Shown here one piece after another: positions 11,639 to 22,690 of a DNA stretch of 64,000 bases; the stretch's first letter is position 1, and the number at the start of each line of letters is the position of its first letter. The DNA is taken from assembly GCA_050084985.1 (NCBI GenBank), contig JBITNC010000002.1:35402001-35466000 (forward strand), read 5' to 3'. This stretch comes from Nageia nagi (lineage: Eukaryota > Pinophyta). The notes under the pieces were generated by a model. The model was not told where the DNA came from. It searched no databases and worked only from the letters and a program-made list of their open reading frames with translations. The position numbers were made by a program, and so were the translations under genes.

Positions 11639-12116
11639 TGTTAGAATTTGTAATGAAATATTGTGAATATCTAAACTCCTTGTAAATTCAATTAATCACT
11701 TAAAGGATATGTAGATACCTTAAGGGATTAATTGAATTCTTTATTATGTGTGGACTTTGACCTTACCATGGGGTTAGTTGGTAGGTTAAAGTTAGGTAAT
11801 ACATTTATTGTAACCCTAACTTTACCCTTGGGTTAAAGGGAGGTTAGGGAGGTGCTCTCAAGCTATAAATAGAGGGCCTCTCCTCTTGTAACATAACTAA
11901 GATTTGGAGTAAGATTACTCTACTAGTTTGTGTAGGAGAGAAAGAGAATTGTAGTAAGAGGTGCATAGATTGAGAATTGAGAACTAGTTGTGGATGTACT
12001 CCCAAGGAGGGAGGAACCACATTATATTTGTGTTATCTTGTGTGAATGGTGTTATGTTGAATGATTAAGTTTCCTAGTCTTGGACCTTGAGAATTAGAGT
12101 AGGTCTAATTCCTTCA
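11639..12116 (+). repeat. 5' LTR of the complete Copia element
   Basis: 478 bp, TGTTAGAATT to TAATTCCTTCA. TATAAATA lies at 11874-11881. It differs from the 3' LTR at six sites, all transitions, with no length difference. Confidence 0.95.
11874..11881 (+). promoter_or_regulatory. TATA box of the 5' LTR
   Basis: TATAAATA followed by GAGGGC; conserved in the 3' LTR at 20750-20757 and in family A LTRs. It is the likely core promoter driving the genomic transcript. Confidence 0.6.
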
Positions 12117-12136
12117 ATTGGTATCTAGAGCTTGGT
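12117..12136 (+). other. Primer-binding site, initiator tRNA-Met type
   Basis: TTGGTATCTAGAGCTTGGTG directly after the LTR. Apart from one extra T it matches the TGGTATCAGAGC site used by most plant Copia elements to prime minus-strand DNA from initiator tRNA-Met. Confidence 0.75.
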
Positions 12137-15100
12137 GTGGAAGCTCTTTTTGGTGTGGAAGCTCTTATTCCTTCAATTTTAAGGTCTTGGTGAGGTAAAT
12201 TAAAGAGAAGGTATAACCTCCTTCATATAATCTCCTTAATTTTTTTTGGCTTGTCACTAATGATACTAACATATCTTGAGTTTTGTGTTAGTTAATTTTG
12301 CAAAAAAAAAGGGCTAAAAAATAGAAATATAATGCTTTTAATTATACTAACCTCTAGTGAGCATGATGTTTTGAGATTAATATATAAAAATTGCAATATT
12401 TCTTTATGCCATTTATTGTTGAATTAAAGAGGCAACTCTCAATTTTTATACTTTTATTCAAAGTTTGAAATTTTTTGAGAGCAATATTTAATATTACAAG
12501 GAGTATACAAATTGTTTTGCCTTAAAATTAGCCTTATATAAATTTGTATACAAGGAGTATTACTATATAATTTTTTTTTGAATCTTTATGACCTTGAAAA
12601 AAAAAATTATACAAATTTTTTGTGAGCGTGGATCGAACACGCGACCTTTAGATCTTCAGTTTGACGCTCTCCCAACTGAGCTATACAAATTGTTTGAGAA
12701 GGATGCCTCACCGAAATGCAGTCTTATGAACTACAATGGTCGCCCTTGATGCCACCGTAGCCCTCTGCACGCACTTGATGAGATAAACTTGTTGGCTGTA
12801 GTGGTCGTAGCCGTGGCATTCGATCTGCAAGTCTTGTTGGTGAAGTGGAACGATGACCCCGGTGACACATTCAATCCAAAGGCATGGCAACCAAAGAGAC
12901 CCAGAGATGCACACGCTAGAAGGCAAATGGAGCAGCAAGAGCTATGTTTAATGTGAAGTTTCAACAAGGTTTACCACTGTGGATTTCACTCTCTTCGTAG
13001 TGGTCCAAATGATGGACAAATTGATGGATAAAGGAAAGAAAGTAAAAACGTCACAAAACTAAATCTAAAACTAAGTCAGATTATAAAAGATTCAATAGTT
13101 AAAAAGTCTAACCTGTAGCTACCGAAGCTTGCTCCAAATAAACCATTACATACATAAACGAATAACTAGAAAGAAAGGTGCCTAACATGAGAGAGGAGTT
13201 TTACGTCATAAGTTAAGGATCCATTACCATAAACTCTTTGGCACAAGATGAATGAAGGCAAAATTAAAAAACCATAAAAGTCTCTAACTACTGACTGACT
13301 ATGTTCAGAACCAAACCCAGAGTCTTGTTTTCTTCAAGCTCTGGCACAAAGTTACTTGAACCTTATAGTGTCTCAGGCTCTGTCTAGAAGGTAGATAAGC
13401 CACTGTCACAGTAAACCTAGTTCAAAATCCATCAGGTGTATTCCCTTAGAGAACATCTGGCTTTCAACAAGTCCTTAACCATAGAGTTGTGTTATGGATG
13501 GCTACACTAAACAATGTTAATTCCTTCTCAAATCTTTCAGATTTAATAAAAAGGCTGGCGCACTTAGGGATCACCAACCTGAGGAATCCATATAGAAAAC
13601 AAAATAGAAATCATGGTATGCATTCCTAATGTGTATTGCCATAAATAAAACTAGAGGATCATTTGTTGTTCTTTGCATTTCACCTGGGTAGATAAACCTA
13701 CAAATCGCCTGGAAAATCTAACTGTAATTGGTTCTTATACTCTTTTCATATATATTAGTAAATACTGACTTTTATGTGCTGTTAGGCCAGACTTCGTCGG
13801 GTTTAACACAAACTTGTAGGGCTTTTCGTATTAATTTTGCGACATGCTCAATTAAGAGGCCGATTAATCTCCATCACTTCAACTATTTAATATCTCAGGC
13901 TTTGGGGAACAATCACAGTTATTCCTTCTTGCCTTAGCATAAAGTTGGAGGTTCTTTTCTTTGTGCATTTATTTTTGGTTGACTACTTTGCATATTCTCC
14001 CACCAACCTTTACATTAATTGTGCAATTAATTTTTTTTTTGTTGACTACTTGCATGCACATGCAAAGCAACGTATCCTCCTTCTTGGTAAGGGAAGGGTA
14101 GCCATCCTTTTTTTACCTAAAGCATTTATTTTTTTTTACTTGGAGTGCTTAAGGTAAAAGGAGCATTAACTATGCATGGGTCACCTTCTTTTTCATTAAT
14201 ACTTGCAAGAAGCAAACGTATATTTTTTTTGGTAGGCATTTAATATTTTTTGCTTACAAGTCATTTGTTCCTATTAAATGCACTTAGGAGTATTTTTTTA
14301 CTTTAAATACTTTTTGGCAATTTACTTAGGTAAAATGATAAATATTAGTGTAACATTAACACTTTAAGGGATTTTACCTAAGTATTTTTTTAATGATTTC
14401 ATGTTTCCTAAAAGGGAAACCTATGCTATTTTTTAAGTAAACAAGAGAAATTTGTTTCTTAAAATGCATACTTAAAAGACAATTTTTAGCATACAAGTTT
14501 TTAAGGATAAAACTTTAAGTGAAAAGGGGGGAATTTGTATAATTTTTTTACTTAAAACTTTATCTAGATCTTGCATGCTAAATTTGTAATGCATGCCTCT
14601 TAATCTTATGTAGGAATAAAGCATGCTTAGTACTTAAAATTTTAAATGATGCATGTTTATTACTTAATTTTTAAGTTATGGAATAATGCATGTTTAATTT
14701 TTTAAAGTTATGGATTAATGCTAAGTAGGACTTAGCCTTTTTTTTTAAATTCATTAAAGTGATTGAATGAATTTATGAACTTGAGCAAAGTATGCAAAAT
14801 GTAAAATGTCCTTTAGGGGTTAGTACAAAACCCATTGGACTCTTAAGGTTTCAAGTTCTTGTGGATGATGTATTTCTTACTTTATATTTTTGCATAATTG
14901 CTTTATACTTGCAAAATGCAAAATATTGAAAGTAACCCCTAAAATGAACACATTCGCACGTACTTTTCTACAACATGACTTGTTTGGGGAGCCACGAGGT
15001 GAGGACAAGGAAGACTGGAGCCTTTTTAGTCCGAAGAACCAAGTGGTGGTAAATCCATCTTAATTGCCCCTAAGACCTCTGTTGGATTGGACATAACTCT

Positions 15101-15507
15101 ATTAGGTGGACAAGCATGTGTGTAGTGATACCACATGTTCGTACATCCATTCAGGGATTATCCTGATAACCTAAGAGGAAAACTGAAAACCTTAAATAAG
15201 ATAATTAAAATGACCGGTCCAAGATACGTCGGATCCTTGGAAAATAGTTGGTACTTCTTCTTGAGAGAGTATATTACTGACCAAGGTGAACTAGTTGAGG
15301 ATTGGTAGTACTTGGGCTCCACTCTGCGGGCATCCAGGTGAAAGCCTAATTCTATACAAGAAAATAACCTCAACTTAATCCTTCTACGGATCTTGGTTTA
15401 TAAGTTTGCACATGTGGGACATGTTTACTTATCATGTTTGATTTGTATAGATGGTAAATTGTAGAAATTTATTCATTTCTTGCTTATTTACTTTTGTGTA
15501 GCAATGG
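12137..15507 (+). other. Long Copia leader, about 3.4 kb, no intact gene
   Basis: Very long for a Copia leader. Contents: a short doubled TTGGTGTGGAAGCTCT; a tRNA-Phe-like fragment on the minus strand (12618-12690); a less AT-rich patch at about 12690-12960; AT-rich sequence with recurring ACTTAA/TTAAGT words (14150-14780); and, from about 14790, the family leader shared with 1297-2500. No protein domain was recognised. Confidence 0.7.
12618..12690 (-). pseudogene. tRNA-Phe(GAA)-derived sequence
   Basis: Read on the minus strand, the D arm, anticodon loop (CTGAAGA, anticodon GAA), variable loop and T arm (GCGTG TTCGATC CACGC) match plant nuclear tRNA-Phe. The anticodon stem has two G-to-A changes that break pairs, and the normal acceptor GCGGGGA is absent. 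In its place lies ATTTGTA, part of a direct repeat (ATACAAATT on the plus strand at 12609-12617 and 12683-12691) that brackets the tRNA body. It is probably a truncated tRNA copy inserted into the leader, not a working gene. Confidence 0.75.
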
Positions 15508-18500
15508 TTGAAACCTTCATACCCAAAGCATATACTCGACGGTTCCAACTTCAGCATATGGGAACTTCGTATGAAAGCTGAGTTACAAGCAAGGAAGCTG
15601 TGGCAGATAGTTAATGAAGACATGGTCGCTCCTACAGATGAGAAGGCTCTTGAAATCTACAACTCAAAGAATGAGTTAGCAACTTCAATGATTTATCGTG
15701 CAGTTTCAGATGACATACTTCTCATGATCTCTTCTTCAACATCAGCAAAGGAAGCTTGGGATAGGCTAAAGAAAATTTACCTTGGGTCAAAATTTTCAAG
15801 GAGGTTCACTATTCTACAAAAGTTGTTGCAATATCGTCAAGGTGAAGATGAAAGTGCTTCTATTTACTTGAATAAAATCATTGACCTCAAGACACAACTG
15901 GTTGGCTGTGGGTGCAACTGGATCAATGATGAGTTCATGGTCTTCATCATTCTTCAAAGCCTTTCTACAAAGTTCAGTAACTTTGTCACAGTTATGGAAA
16001 CTAGGCTCGATGATGAAGAAGATGTCATCTCTCTTGATAACCTTTCTAGACTCCTTCTGAAGCATGAGGAAACTTTGAATAAGAAAATGTTGAACTTTTC
16101 TCCAAAGGACAATAACATTGCTCTAGGAGCAACCAAAACTCCTTTCAAGAAGAAGTTCAATCATTATAAATTCAAAGATAACAAATCCTCATCTACCTTC
16201 AGGAAGCATGAGCAAAAGGGCAACAATAATGGCAACTTCAAGCAAAGGAATGACAAAGCTGGATCAAGCAATCCAACACCTCAGGAAAAGTTTGATGGAA
16301 ATTGTAACTTTTGTGGCATCTTTGGGTACAAAGAGTATGATTATCGTAAAAAGAAATTTGCTCAAAAAGGTAAGGGAAATGCAAATGTGAGAAATTTCAA
16401 TAATAAAAAGAAGAACAAGCATGCTACTACTGTTGCCTACTACTCAATGACTCAAACTATTTCAAATGATTGGATTGTTGATTCAGGATGCACTAATCAC
16501 ATGTGTTATGAAAAGGCTAAGTTTGAAAACTTTCATAAGTACAAGAAGGATGCAGTTGTGATAGGTGATAATTCAGTCCTTGATGTTCAAGGAATAGGGA
16601 GTGTGAAGATTCATGGAAAGGTTCTTGATAATGTCTTTTATGTACCTAAACTAAGGATGAATCTTATCTCTGTAATTCAGATTACAAAGAAAGGATACTC
16701 ATTTGAGTTTACCTCACACTCCTGGTGTGTTAAGAAAGGACTTGCCACCTTCATGAAAGGATCAGTAAAGGATGACCTTTATATTATGGATCAAGTTCCT
16801 TCAAAAATGTGTCTTGCTACAAATGTTTGTTCAAAGGGTAATCTTTAGCATCAACGATTATGGCACCTTAACCACAAGAGTATTCAAGATATGAAAAATC
16901 AAGAACTTGTGGAAGGTTTACCTAATATTTCACCCACAATTGGTCTTTGTGAAAGGTGCATTCTAGGAAAAATGAATAGGCAAAAGTTTGAAAAAGATAA
17001 GGCAACTTGGGCTACTCATCCTTTTCAACTTGTGCATTCAGATTTGATGGGTCCATTTCAGACTAAGTCTCTAGGGAGAGCTTCTTATGTTCTGACCTTC
17101 ATTGATGACTTCAGTAGGATGACATTTGGTTATCTACTTGAGCACAAGGATCAAACTTTTGATCGGTTTAAAGACTTCAAGGTTCTTGTTGAAAATCAAA
17201 CTGATTTCAAGATCAAGATGCTGAGATCTGATAATGGGGGTGAGTATAATAGCAATGAGTTTAACGACTATTGTGTTAAACATGGGATCAAGCGGCAATT
17301 CACAATCCCTTACACCCCTCAACAAAATGGAGTTGCTGAAAGGAAGAATCGAACCATTATGGAAATGGCAAGGTGCATGTTGGGTAACCTTCCTAGTTTT
17401 TTATGGGGTGAAGTTGTTCACACTGCTATTCACACCCTAAATAGGTGTCCTACTAAAGCAGTTGAAGGTAAAACTCCGTATGAAGCATGGATAGGAAAGA
17501 AACCTAACATCTCACACTTTAGGGTCTTCGGTTGTGATGCATTTACCTTCATTACCTCAGAGAAAAGAAAGAAGTTGGATAAAAGATCAGAAAAATGCAT
17601 CTTTGTGAGGTATGATAATCAGCATAGAGGTTACAGGCTCTACTCCTCATCCCATAAAATAGTCTTTATTTCTAGGGATGTCAAGTTCAATGAACTTCTT
17701 GAGGATACGACTTCTCATGCTGAGGTGTCTGATTCAGATGATTCTTTACCTGCACCTAATTGGTTAGATGATCATGTAGGGAAGTCATCATAAGAGCAAA
17801 ATTCTCCAGCTCAGAGAATTACAAGGAGTATGACCTTGAATAAATCCTTATTTACCAAAATTGATAATACGAATGAGCCATCAACCTTCAAAGAAGCTTC
17901 CAAGCAAGAGTGTTGGATGGAAGCTATGAAAGTTGAGTATGAGATGCTCATGAAAAATGAAACTTGGGATTTGGTTCCTTATCCCAATGAGAAAAATGTG
18001 ATTGGAAATAAATGGATATACAAGGTCAAGTATAATTTTGATGGAGAAATTGAAAAATACAAAGCAAGTTTAGTGGCAAAAGGATTCGCTCAGAAATATG
18101 GTATTGATTATGAGAAAACCTTTGCTCTTGTGGCCAAGATGCCTACTGTCAGGATAATCCTTGCTCTTTCTGCAGCTCAAGGATGGAAAGTTTTCCAACT
18201 TGATGTCAAGAGTGCATTTCTCAATGGTGACTTGGATGTAGAAATCTACATGAATCAACCAGAAGGATTTATTCCAGAAGGTAAAGAGTCTCTTGTGTGC
18301 AAGCTAAAGAAGTCTTTGTATGGACTTAAGTAAGCACCTAGAGCGTGGTACAAAAAAATTTCAGGATTCTTTGTAGATATTGGTTTTTCCAAGTGCTTCT
18401 CTGATTCAGATCTCTATGTACTCAATCAAGGAAAAGACGTGGTCTTAATTCTCTTTTATGTGGATGATCTTCTCATAACTGACAATAATATTGAAATCAT

Positions 18501-19422
18501 CCAAGAGTGCATATCCAAACTAAAGGTAACATTTGAAATGACTGATCTAGGTCTATTGCATTACTATCTTGGGATGCAAGTATACCAACACAAAGATTGT
18601 ACTTATCTTAGTCAATCTAATTATATATCAGACATCTTGCAAAAATTTGGAATGGAGGAGTGTAGATATGCTACAATACCTATTTCTTCTGGAATCGTTG
18701 TATCTTTGAGTTCAAATTCTCAGTTGGTTGATGCTATAGCTTATAGGCAATTGATCAGTAGTCTATTGTATCTAACTATCTCTTGACCTGATATTACCTT
18801 TGCAATGAATCTGATGGCACGATTCATGCAAAAACCATATGTTAAGCACCTCACTGCTGTTAAGCAAATCTTGAGGTACGTGGCAGGGACAAAGGATCTT
18901 GCTCTTAAGTATTCCAAAGTGCCTTCGATTGTTCTCTTTGGGTTCTCAGATTTTGATTATGGGGGAGATAGAGATGATAGAAAATCAACCTCTGCATATG
19001 TGTTCAACATTGGTTCAGGTGCTATCTCTTGGGCTTCCAAGAAGCAACCTACTGTGACTCTTTTTACCACCGAAGCTGAATATCGAGCCATGTCTGTTGC
19101 TGCCCAAGAAGCTATTTGGCTTAGGCATCTTCTGAACGAAATTGGGGATGAACAAAATTGTCCATCTTTTATTTCTTTAGACAATCAATCGGCTATCTCT
19201 TTGGCTAAAAATCCTATGTTGCATCAAAGAACCAAACATGTGGAAATCCAAGCCCATTTTATAAGGGAGAAGGTTCTAGATGACATCATACACTTAGAGA
19301 ATTGTCTATCTACTAAAAACTCCGCTAATTTATTCACCAAGCCCCTTCCTGAAGCTCAGTTTAGCAAGCTTAGGGATTCTCTCGGGTTGGTGAAGTTGCC
19401 CTTAAAGGGGAGTGATGTTTGA
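15508..19422 (+). pseudogene. Copia gag-pol polyprotein, one frame with four stops
   Basis: One continuous frame of 1305 codons. Order: gag from residue 1; zinc knuckle at about 266 (CNFCGIFGYKEYDY, where H and the last C of CCHC have both become Y); protease DSGC at about 325; integrase HHCC finger from about 450; catalytic D512, D575 (RSDNGGEY) and E611, with normal D-35-E spacing; RT with YVDD at 984-987; RNase H from about 1115 to the end (KLRDSLGLVKLPL). Stops at 16846 (TAG), 17791 (TAA), 18331 (TAA) and 18784 (TGA) replace W, Q, Q and R judging by relatives; all are C-to-T or G-to-A. There are no frameshifts. Confidence 0.93.
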
Positions 19423-19500
19423 ACTTTTGTTAGTGATGACAACTTCACCTCTAAGAGGCTCTTTTGTTGTTATTATATAGTGTGTGTTGATTATGATATA

Positions 19501-20045
19501 CCTCTGTGGTCAGTTTGCTCTACGTGACAAACTTGTTGTACATTTTTATACCTCCGTGGTAAGTTTGCTCTGCGTGATAAACTTGTACATTTTTATACCT
19601 CCGTGGTAAGTTTGCTCTGCGTGACAAACTTGTTGTACATTTTTATACCTCTGTGGTAAGTTTGCTCTGCGTGACAAACTTGTACATTTTATACCTCCGT
19701 GGTAAGTTTGCTCTGCATGACAAACTTGTACATTTTTATAACTTCGTGGTAAGTTTGCTTTGCATGACAAACTTGTTGTACATTTTATACCTTCGTGGTA
19801 AGTTTGCTCTATGTGACAAACTTGTTGTACATTTTTATACCTCCGTGGTAAGTTTGCTCTACGTGACAAACTTGTACATTTTATACCTCCGTGGTAAGTT
19901 TGCTCTGTGTGAGAAACTTGTTGTACAATTTTTTGAGCATATAATTAATATACCTCCATGGTAAGTTCGCTCTGCGTGAGGAACTTGTACATTTTATACC
20001 TCCGTGGTAAGTTTGCTCTGCGTGAGAAACTTGTTGTACAATTTT
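19501..20045 (+). repeat. Tandem array, 11 units of about 46-50 bp, in the Copia 3' region
   Basis: The unit is CCTCCGTGGTAAGTTTGCTC followed by TGCGTGACAAACTTG(TTG)TACATTTTTATA. Eleven copies can be counted by the GTGGTAAGTTTGCT core; length varies by presence of TTG and by the T run. The array lies between the pol stop and the polypurine tract. Both strands are open over several units, but this follows from the repeat and gives no evidence of a protein. Confidence 0.92.
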
Positions 20046-20524
20046 TATGCTCTATTAATAATCAACACATGTCTATATACAACAGGTGACTATGAGTGAT
20101 GGCTTGGCATCTCCGTGATGACTTATAGTGCACCATTGATCAGTTATTTATAAGATGGCATTATTTGATTCTCTTATTTGAATATATGATGCATCTAACT
20201 GATTTTGTTCATGAGTTGCTTGTAGCATGCAGGATCTTCTTCAGAAATGCAGGTTACTCACCTTGTGTAAGCAAGCTCATGGAGACTCACATGTCAGCTT
20301 AAAGTTGATCGACTACTATGTACAGTGAAACCAGTTGTGGTTAATGATTGTATTGTAAACCATTTTGTCAAATGGTAATGTAGTGAGTCTCATACTAGTT
20401 CTCAAAAAGATTCTCAAATATGTAAATGTTCTCATCTCCACTTGTATCTCTATGGAGGAGAACTCTCTCTTACTCTCTCTCTTCTCTCTTCTACGCTCTA
20501 TCCCAATATTGCATTAAGGGGGAG
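20046..20524 (+). other. Copia 3' untranslated region and polypurine tract
   Basis: Non-coding and similar to 800-1259 and 5130-5631 (GACTTATAGTGCACCATTGATCAGTT; TCTATCCCAATATTGCATTA). It ends in AAGGGGGAG (20516-20524), the polypurine tract that primes plus-strand DNA, directly before the LTR. Confidence 0.75.
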
Positions 20525-21002
20525 TGTTAGAATTTGTAATGAAATATTGTGAATATCTAAACTCCTTGTAAATTCAATTAATCACTTAAAGGATATGTAG
20601 ATACCTTAAGGGATTAATTGAATTCTTTATTATGTGTGGACTTTGACCTTACCATAGGGTTAGTTGGTAGGTTAAAGTTAGGTAATACATTTATTGTAAC
20701 CCTAACCTTACCCTTGGGTTAAAGGGAGGTTGGGGAGGTGCTCTCAAGCTATAAATAGAGGGTCTCTCCTCTTGTAACATAATTAAGATTTGGAGTAAGA
20801 TTACTCTACTAGTTTGTGTAGGAGAGAAAGAGAATTGTAGTAAGAGGTGCATAGATTGAGAATTGAGAACTAGTTGTGGATGTACTCCCAAGGAGGGAGG
20901 AACCACATTATATTTGTGTTATCTTGTGTGAATGGTGTTATGTTGAATGATTGAGTTTCCTAGTCTTGGACCTTGAGAATTAGAGTAGGTCTAATTCCTT
21001 CA
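20525..21002 (+). repeat. 3' LTR of the complete Copia element
   Basis: 478 bp. It is identical to the 5' LTR except for six transitions and is followed at once by the ATAAA duplication. TATAAATA lies at 20750-20757. Confidence 0.95.
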
Positions 21003-21007
21003 ATAAA

Positions 21008-21420
21008 GACTTATCAGAAGGTTGCGAGCAATGTGATTTTGATGAGATGTCAATCCCTAATGAGTATGTGAGCCTCACAGAAGATGGATCCAAATGTTCT
21101 TACATAGTAGGGGTAGGTATTATCTATGTTTCTCCTACAAATGAGGTAATCCCCATGGATTACAAGATTGGTTTTGAATGCACAAATAATATGGTAGAAT
21201 ATGAAGCTTTGATATTGGGTTTAAAAGCAGCTATCACATTGAAAATTAAGGATTTAGATATTTATGGTGATTCACAACTTGTAATTAACTAAGTACAAGA
21301 TATTTGATACAAAGGATGAGAAATTGAGGCCTTAAAAAATACTGGTTAATGATTTATTGGATTAGTTTGATAGATATACTATTCAAAATATCCCATGAAC
21401 TAATAACAGGTATGCAGATG
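21008..21420 (+). pseudogene. Gypsy second (archaeal-type) RNase H
   Basis: It resumes the Gypsy after the Copia insertion. Motifs: SIPNEYVSLTEDGSKCSYIV, VGIIYVSPTNEVIPMDYKIG, FECTNNMVEYEALILGLKAA, then DLDIYGDSQLVIN. The usual first Asp region and the E-A-L-I helix can be seen. A TAA follows at 21290. This extra RNase H is characteristic of Tat-group Gypsy elements. Confidence 0.78.
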
Positions 21421-22690
21421 CCATGGCAAGCATAGCTTCTCTTGCACCAATTGAGATAGAGGATGAAGAGACAATAATGAAAATTCCCAAGCTTGGTACA
21501 CCTTCCTATATTGAAGATATGCATGAAATAGAGATATGTCTCATTGCTAAAGATAATGATTTTCAAAATTGGTATGTGGATATTTATAATTATTTGAAGC
21601 ATCAAATAATTCTTGATGATTATGATAGAAATGAAAAGGCGAGATTAAAAAGGACTATTATTAAGTATGTGATCATTGGTAAGGTGTTGTATATTCTTTT
21701 GATGGTGCTTTGTTAAGATATCTCACACAACATGAGATAACTACAACATTGGAACAGACTCATGATGGTTTGTGTGGAGGTCATTTTCATGCAAAGGCAT
21801 TGTATGATAAACTTTTGAGGATTGGTTATTATTGGCCCATTATGGAAGAAGATTGCAAAAAGCATGTAAAAATTTATTTGCAATATCAAAAGCATGCCAA
21901 TTTAGAGAAGCAACCCACTCAAGAGTTGCATTCTATTGTTTCACCATGGCCATTTGCTACTTAGGGCATATATTTGATTGGGATCATCAATCTTCATTCA
22001 AGAGAGGGCACAAATTTGTCATTACTGCTACAAAATTCACTATGAAATTAGTTGAGACTATCCCTATCAAATCAATAACACAAGATAAGATCATTGCATT
22101 CCTAATTGAAAATATCATTATAAGATTTGGTGTGCTACAAAGGTTGATTATGGACAATGGGCCTAAAACTTCAAAGGTAAGGAAATGAAAGCCTTTTGCA
22201 AGAAATTTCATATTGTGCAAATGTTTTCTTCAATTTACTATCCTCAAGGTAATGGTCAAGCTGAAGCTACTAACAAGACCATTAAGAGCATTTTGTCAAA
22301 AACTTGGGATAGATATTAAAGAGATTGACATGAGCAATTACCATATGCACTATGGGCATACAAGACAAGTATTAGAACTACCATCGGGGCAACACCATTT
22401 TCATTGGTATATGGAAATGAAGCTATAGTACCATTGGAATTAGAACTCCCTTCCTTAAGGATTTCCTTGCAAGGAGATATAGCGGATCAGGATGCAAAAA
22501 AAGCTAGATTGCAACAATTAGAATCATTGGATGAAAAAAGAATTAGAGCAATTGAGCATCAAAAGGTATATCATGCTAAATTGAAAAGAGTATTTGGAAA
22601 AAAGATAAAGACCAAGGAATTCAAAGTGGGAGATTTGATACTCAAGTAGAATATAAATAAGACAACTACAAATGGCAAAGTTAAAAGCAA
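21421..22690 (+). pseudogene. Gypsy integrase, broken
   Basis: The zinc-finger region (GGHFHAKALYDKLLRIGYYW, EDCKKHVKIYLQYQKHA; 21777-21900) has lost the C-X2-C pair, reading YLQYQKH. The core follows in shifted frames: GHKFVITATKFTMKLVETIP (about 22004-22063), IIRFGVLQRLIMDNGP with a catalytic-type D (about 22119-22165), then YPQGNGQAEATNKTIKS (about 22240-22290) and a C-terminal part up to FKVGDLILK (22649). At least three frame changes and several stops are present. Confidence 0.75.

Larger units (their letters stand above)
11639..21002 (+). mobile_element. Complete Ty1/Copia retrotransposon, 9364 bp, 5 bp duplications
   Basis: Two LTRs of 478 bp (11639-12116 and 20525-21002), both TG...TTCA, flanked by a perfect ATAAA duplication (11634-11638 and 21003-21007). 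After the 5' LTR comes a primer-binding site resembling initiator tRNA-Met (TTGGTATC-T-AGAGC), then a 3.4 kb leader, one gag-pol frame (15508-19422), an 11-unit tandem array and a polypurine tract. By eye the LTRs differ at six positions, all transitions (about 1.3%), so the insertion is fairly recent. It interrupts the Gypsy between its two RNase H domains. Four in-frame stops make it non-autonomous now. Confidence 0.95.

Noticed and set aside
12708-12967. Two overlapping minus-strand frames in the Copia leader
   Set aside because: No domain recognised and inconsistent frame choice; noted only as possibly captured sequence.
19546-19964. Open frames of more than 100 codons on both strands over the tandem array
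   Set aside because: They follow from a stop-free repeat unit; the peptide is merely the unit repeated and has no start context or domain.
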